Shown: positions 41,201 through 42,936 of the stretch, one piece after another
Layout: each line of letters opens with the position of its first letter
Numbering within the stretch: position 1 is the stretch's first letter
Assembly: GCA_949902595.1 (NCBI GenBank)
Contig: CATLDC010000016.1
Coordinates: 1 to 42,936 of the forward strand
DNA length: 42,936 nucleotides
Source of the DNA: an uncultured Candidatus Melainabacteria bacterium
GTDB lineage: Bacteria > Cyanobacteriota > Vampirovibrionia > Gastranaerophilales > Gastranaerophilaceae
Direction of reading: 5' to 3'
Position numbers and translations under genes: made by a program
The notes under the pieces: generated by a model
Told to the model about the DNA's origin: nothing
The model's database searches: none
Seen by the model: the letters and a program-made list of their open reading frames with translations, nothing else

Positions 41201-42936
41201 CCAGTTAATGCCGCTAAGGTCAATGTCTGCTCCTAAACAGATTTTCACGCTTGAACTGTTTAGGATTGACGAATCATGCATAACAGTATTCAACTGCGCA
41301 GCAGTTGTAATGTAGTGGGTATAGCCAGCAGCGGTTGCCTGTGCTTGAGTCATATGGGTTACATTCGGTGTTGTCACGCCATCGATCTCCGAAATTTTTG
41401 TTGAGCCGGTCAAAGACCCTGTTGTTGTGTATGTTATACCCTGGGTTGACATCATTGTGAGCGCGGATGTAACGGTAGTTGTTTCTGAGGTTGTGCCAAT
41501 TCCCAACTGAGCCAGAATCCCGGTACCATCAGTTATGCTCGGATCGTCTTTCAGATAAAAATTATTACTGTTTTCATTAATAGTTATGACACCATTGGAG
41601 AGGCTTACATTACATCCTTCAGCGTTCATCCAGTCTATAAGTGAGCCCAGTGACCAAGTTCTGTCAATATAGCTATAAGCGACTTCAAGCCCATCTTGGT
41701 CAAAGACTGATAACAAAATAGGTAGGTTATCATCACTGCTGTTTGTAGGAAAGTCAATGATATCACCCAGCAAAGAATCTCTCGTTGCGGTAGCGCTTCC
41801 CGTTGTAGTATAAGTTATCTGAGCGGTGGAAGTTTGGCTTATACCCTGAGTTGTAGTCGAGCTGCTTCCAACAGTTTCTATACCGAGAGCGTCAGCGATT
41901 CCGCCGGTGATGTAGCGTCCAGAGGAACTTGTTATGGATATGACGCCATTATTCATTGTGGCAGTTATTCCATATTTTGATAATTCATTAAATATAGTGC
42001 CAAGGGTCTCATCGCGTACAAACATGTTACCTACATCTGTTCCATCTGCACCTTTAATATTAATAACATTATTGCCATTTGTAACAAGATTACTCCAAGC
42101 CTCCTGACCTAGAATATCTATAACCTTAGAACTCAAAGTCGCAGTCGAACTTACTGTTGCAGTATATGTTATCGAAGATGACGATGTAACATCAGAAGGG
42201 CTTGTCACTGTTACAGCAGTTGTTGTGGTTTGGATTCCAATTTTATCCAGTATCCCGCCGGAGTTCAGAAAATCCCGCAAGAAGTTTCCGTTAGTATTAA
42301 CAATATTTATAACTCCGTTACTGAACGAAGCACCCACGCCATTATTATTTGCCCAGTCAATGAAGTTCTGGATTGTTGTGTCTTGTAGAACCGTAAACAT
42401 AGACACGCATTCTGTGTCTTTGTTGTACAAGTGTATGAGGTTTTCTGACACTTCAGGTCTGAAATCCGCAATTATTTCAGAGAATTTTGTTGAAGAGCTC
42501 ACGCCCGTTGTTGTATCAAAAACCAGCTGCAAATTAGACGAAGCCGTATTCCCGATTGTTGTAGTTGTAGAGCTTTTGTTAACCGTAGTAATCCCTAGAG
42601 CAGAAGCAATATCTCCGCCCAAAGTGTTACCAGAAGGTGAATAAAGAGAAATAACGCCGCTGGTGATAGAAGCTTGAATATCATTCTGCGAGAGCCATAC
42701 AAACAAATCGTTAATTGTACTATTAGAATCAAACCCTCCGGTTTGGTTAATAATAACATTTCCGTCTTTGTCACTTATTACTCCACCAAGTGAGCCGGAA
42801 GTAATAATTCCTAACTCCCCAAAAGTAGACGACGCATTGGCAGTAATAGTACCGGTGTAGTTGACTGATAGTGTAGAAGAAGATGTAGTGTTGATAATTT
42901 GTGTAGTGGCTTGCGAAGTAATCCCAAATTTATCTG
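31541..42936 (-). CDS. fliD: Giant FliD-like flagellar cap protein (5' end outside window)
   Basis: The frame is open from the TAG at 31541-31543 to the right edge with no stop, giving 3,797 visible residues against about 450-700 for ordinary FliD. FliD forms the cap at the filament tip under which flagellin folds. The last about 225 residues are a full FliD C-terminal domain: a helix with TLANAMSEVVDSYNELM, LRNLMTSSDAGTTVFRNLDAIGI, LTFDKDKFIEAYEADSKALKALL, and a final coiled coil ending MQQQYSSFLVT. Upstream of it are about 25 Flagellin_IN-like repeats of about 90-125 residues, joined by Ser/Thr-rich linkers, with two GLUG islands nested inside repeats. The FliD N-terminal domain is not in view, so identity rests on the C-terminus and repeats. 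An adhesin that reuses a FliD C-terminus is the alternative. Confidence 0.85.
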   Translation of the reverse strand, partial: DKFGITSQATTQIINTTSSSTLSVNYTGTITANASSTFGELGIITSGSLGGVISDKDGNVIINQTGGFDSNSTINDLFVWLSQNDIQASITSGVISLYSPSGNTLGGDIASALGITTVNKSSTTTTIGNTASSNLQLVFDTTTGVSSSTKFSEIIADFRPEVSENLIHLYNKDTECVSMFTVLQDTTIQNFIDWANNNGVGASFSNGVINIVNTNGNFLRDFLNSGGILDKIGIQTTTTAVTVTSPSDVTSSSSITYTATVSSTATLSSKVIDILGQEAWSNLVTNGNNVINIKGADGTDVGNMFVRDETLGTIFNELSKYGITATMNNGVISITSSSGRYITGGIADALGIETVGSSSTTTQGISQTSTAQITYTTTGSATATRDSLLGDIIDFPTNSSDDNLPILLSVFDQDGLEVAYSYIDRTWSLGSLIDWMNAEGCNVSLSNGVITINENSNNFYLKDDPSITDGTGILAQLGIGTTSETTTVTSALTMMSTQGITYTTTGSLTGSTKISEIDGVTTPNVTHMTQAQATAAGYTHYITTAAQLNTVMHDSSILNSSSVKICLGADIDLSGINWAAVGASQSQAFMGTFDGNGYTISNLTATSSTTPQVQGFFGVLSNATIKGVTFKDAHVYAGTNSGASGILAAIAGASTITDVKVNGTVESRATTSNAGMLVGVMVGGTIKSFQTYGSISGAENVGGVVGQMLFGYLDGGTGINVDVNATNYAGMLVGFISCASASTGVTLGNNFLVAGNLECTGNKGSLVGGVGSINAGAVYIASVGIDAMLKDQAQYVSGSGKYADTLTTNYGGYGDALSLMSGAFVIDSSGSFVGTLDINQDTTIDDLFSQLSNYGITGTISNGKICLSGSNVVAGNFFVDELGITLNRADSSSGQTVGMTVTSTAQVKFTSGNIAPTSTCGEVFKMTSANENIYVCTDSSMYGATVTMTQTMTLEQLHDELENHGVMLNIDTTNGILSFTSSIGNVVHGTPLERIGVELTSTMAATTTPVEITSTAPVTASGGKTLTESTLLSEIAPNEADRVLTARVGEVNINLTFKASQTVGEVIQGLKTMGYTATLNDGVITISHNTYGLSGSLLSALGFRQNLNRGTTTTVPHSMSSTEPITKTSAATKLTTLQELDGLGYKIDGAITGVNQITGSVIGISTVEELKWLASSTTATADKTFVLLEDLSVGSYYPDWAAKGVFQGTFDGAGHTIGGLVSTTQGLFYGLKGATVRNINLEGCGITTDKVDNYGLLANMVSENTTIQGINIANSGITYNSKGTKGSTANIGALIGIGANYNIYDCKLDMTSIVLNNGGATNSALSINAGMLIGYSSSGYNAIERCENTNTTRIEVNDENGTINVGGTIGFMQESGYASINDCVSDCWLVPSSELTSGVLHSGNMIGHLVVSNGQVNISRCVGTDPDADGLFGSTERSTGGSIFVEDYLNVGLVQSSITANRTSILPGTTTSLSITDYYTYTDYNDVVTHVKNDKTTYNYIRPMNDDASIGVIKSSDYGLYYADSSGIYHQVTVNGSTTLEELASLLTDEGINATVVGSNIMVASATKLYGALAEQLGIANGPAQGILSNTLTVADPAVADINTSMSSLGLTSDATVTIITDGTKTTFTVYTSDTLGDVEEAFKAYGNFDVSWPAEGYMYITSKNGSDTIVGMDSELAGILRMSFGEGNSYETSVSAETTTVITSGTAATISMSTTFGALGVTSNVVNVMDTSTNQIHNIAVSSSTTMSQFINDLAAVGITATLKDGKFSFKGDSTHVIGSISGLKDALKLDKSIGYETETTTVYGNTQSNPITTESVMSEANSFGELFDFGPTATTVGFTIKDASGKETSFNYTKDDMVENMLMDLQSNGFNASVIDGKITITPNVSGVYIANMSYDLQNALNIEIGSGKSYKVSTGSGMTFSNSDSKSLGGGSSVKTLNSSTTLGELGVTSTGRIGLKCSSGLATIMVSATDTVGEMLAKLDNYGFSSAITADGEVMIDGGEGLFITVLSQELKDALKLMFGNGYSYQSTVKTGTHNTSSGQLTATTSVLATATTSTTFAELGVTSDPSIWITQNGTESKLTLSAYASISQMLSGLTSYGIHGSMSNGKLTLAPTSGSGAYISGISSSLADALKITDGAGKSYTVVTTGTISNTNSDALTAVTTATRTALISTSFADLGLTNRAYITIMQNGTEEKVLDFVLDDSIDTMTGMMSAYGFNVSLSGGKVSINSTGSSYIKGMSSELSDILKINVGNGNTYTTLDKNVYGNTSSNNLGSVASTSVVSSNTLVREIINKRSNKPLDTSISEMQIIRGVSNGQAFTIKADNTTTLRDVMTQLASKGISCDLTDGRLTITPSTGNYLTFIDSDFGAPFGLGPEGGGSGWYTTTISHSYTNSPSSNLNQPSSSLTLTNDTRLEQIVGFTNGGALRVHQANGSYATITVSASQTLNDFFGQLAAYGISGSVSSDGKVSITAQGDVYLESVAGGTNLLDALKMASPHKNTQTIYTNRTSAVLKETKTMAADGTTKLENLASGGSGLTFDASGNVQLMLGTKTNAGDRNVTLTFSKTQNLTDVIDALAAYGVNAKVDSTGKFSVSAQMSDFDIAGALGAFLMGSYTKDYQTDTTYNTSAVLTQKVTKAMDSSSELAKFGITGGDIVVMDGGYAAATLSINTTEMKTVGDFQSALTRYGFTTSIDSQGRLSVTSLEGKYLANAASGGSNILDKFGIGNASIQGVTQQSSALSQTTVANKTIDMSAKLADITDDLGNCLGITSGNIYVYNNGVRNTVYIDAQASLEEVAGKLAAFNINMGIDNGKIYLEGIGNSYVTTEGLSSASMTNLLSKVGLDGERKTTVTTQSKSLTTTQQVNKTITEDTKLSELKNSAGAAIGITNGTYNIYENGVKHTETITSDTTVGDLLATLQMYGFNTSVASNGAISISASGNSYIENNSSNIAQKLFNNQKFVNTYTSDKLEASKDVTQSITRDTKLSNINEGTFKEGYITVVKDGVQTNISIAAGDTVGTLVDQLALYGFDTVINDRGQLIVKATGNSSLKAYTGAGVASNALELLGIDEASWVVTNTYSGKVDDVVTKTTTNVDATRDTLLSELGVTTGEYYIYNNGVKYTALISSDETLGSLIDTLESFGIQTSLAQGANGTVLNLLGKGDSYVAKSNSVSNASNVVEQLFNSSASGTKYEYSSDKQTSEVVTTYSNATEDTLLSYFDTPWGGTTLKAEGDLSVTVNGVTSVINISADETFGSLIEKFKELGIEATLADGQLMLQSGYNSFTINSAGTTSSLTNPNTKIGLVYNNDLGGYVASVDTVMATTTTVEERTLSVANFADYNTKLGLLNISDGNLSVYKNGQKATIQIKSNETFGDLRSRLSAAFSDLDLTFDEEGFLNIFSKDGANVEVGATTDTSNFSAITGITNDGEGKIRSARALYKVNSDSTVTASDLFRRGNVSEGTFYVGNAMFTIESKTRLSDLISQINASDEANATAYWDNIDGKLVIKSRTTGSAYVNIEAGTSNFTDIMGFTASEWNADGSLKVTKMNIDSQEVGNNARFSINGTAYTSASNTITSDISRIKGLTINLKGLTDGSAVTLTVERDKETLANAMSEVVDSYNELMKNVDEAIAQEGQLHSETTLKMIRNQLRNLMTSSDAGTTVFRNLDAIGICVDKASANNISTSNQSIIALTFDKDKFIEAYEADSKALKALLIGSDANKGVFTKIETLLESSLQAVSGYFDITSESYTQKANKIDNKITRANKEIERYRARLEAKFKSMDMIIANMQQQYSSFLVT
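38560..39460 (-). other. GLUG island 2 nested in a Flagellin_IN repeat
   Basis: Begins with IGISTVEELKWLASS, then VLLEDLSVGSYYPDW, GTFDGAGHTIGGL and rungs such as NIGALIGIG and NVGGTIGFM. After the island the host repeat resumes (VTVNGSTTLEELASLLTDEG). Same layout as the flagellin insert. Right and left limits are approximate. Confidence 0.75.
40480..41355 (-). other. GLUG island 1 nested in a Flagellin_IN repeat
   Basis: Begins with HYITTAAQLNTVMHD, then ICLGADIDLSGINWAAVG, GTFDGNGYTISNLTA and rungs such as NVGGVVGQM and NYAGMLVGF. After the island the host repeat resumes (LDINQDTTIDDLFSQLSNYG). Limits are approximate. Confidence 0.75.

Larger units (their letters stand above)
32219..42936 (-). 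repeat. Array of about 25 Flagellin_IN-like repeats
   Basis: Each unit follows a pattern: T-x-L-x-x-[LF]-G, a strand such as I-x-V-x-x-N-G, I-x-[IV]-[ST]-A-x-x-T-[VLF]-x-[DE]-x-L-x-x-[LF]-x-x-[YF]-G-[IF], then a strand-turn-strand with D/N-G-x-[IL]-x-[IL], then S-x-L-x-x-x-L-G-[IL] and a Thr/Ser linker. Normal FliD and hook-associated proteins carry one or a few. The copies are diverged at DNA level and fall into three subfamilies by position. The array continues beyond the window. Confidence 0.8.

Noticed and set aside
31545..42644. Many other plus-strand frames opposite the giant gene
   Set aside because: They are antisense shadows of Ser/Thr-rich codons, with no ribosome sites and no recognisable domains.

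Overview
The window most likely comes from a non-photosynthetic relative of the Cyanobacteria (Melainabacteria/Vampirovibrionia, perhaps a gut Gastranaerophilales). This is an inference from several things together: a low-to-mid GC genome using the standard code, ordinary housekeeping genes (gap, mutS2, ffh, pth, era, rph), a flagellin, many lineage-specific proteins with no recognisable family, and four upstream sites that resemble the cyanobacterial HLR1 operator bound by RpaB. No rRNA, tRNA, CRISPR, phage or transposase gene was seen.

Layout. 1-3.5 kb: a plus-strand cluster of lineage-specific genes. It opens with the 3' part of a low-complexity, tandem-repeat protein that ends in a small J-domain. 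3.5-9.7 kb: a palindromic MITE-like repeat, gap with its promoter and terminator, two unknown minus-strand genes (one with a phosphoribosyltransferase-like loop), and mutS2 on an apparently leaderless transcript. 9.7-14.3 kb: a TPR protein and three unknown proteins, with two HLR1-like sites in the divergent spacers. 14.4-19.5 kb: a compact plus-strand run of ffh, pth, a TPR protein and a U32 peptidase-like hydroxylase. Palindromic repeats sit between ffh and pth, after the U32 gene, and in frame inside the U32 gene. 19.6-29.4 kb: an unknown glycine-rich membrane protein, era, a GH13 alpha-glucan enzyme, a candidate His-rich leader peptide with hairpins ahead of an unknown membrane protein, then a minus-strand run of rph, a sugar-type MFS transporter and a radical SAM protein.

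29.4-42.9 kb is the most unusual part. A flagellin whose variable region is replaced by a GLUG-type (predicted beta-helix) domain converges on a giant reading frame that runs off the right edge. The giant frame ends in a clear FliD (filament cap) C-terminal domain. It is preceded by about 25 visible Flagellin_IN-like repeats, two of which carry GLUG islands of the same kind as the flagellin. At 3,797 visible residues it is several times the usual FliD length, and its N-terminus lies outside the window. Repeat subfamilies and a change in base composition near 35.8 kb suggest growth by block duplication and recombination. The inference is a flagellum whose filament and cap both display adhesin-like domains. 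Whether the giant protein still works as a cap is not shown by the sequence.

Regulation. HLR1-like direct repeats occur in four of the five divergent intergenic regions, including the one upstream of the flagellin. This suggests one OmpR-family regulator links the flagellin, era and several lineage-specific genes.
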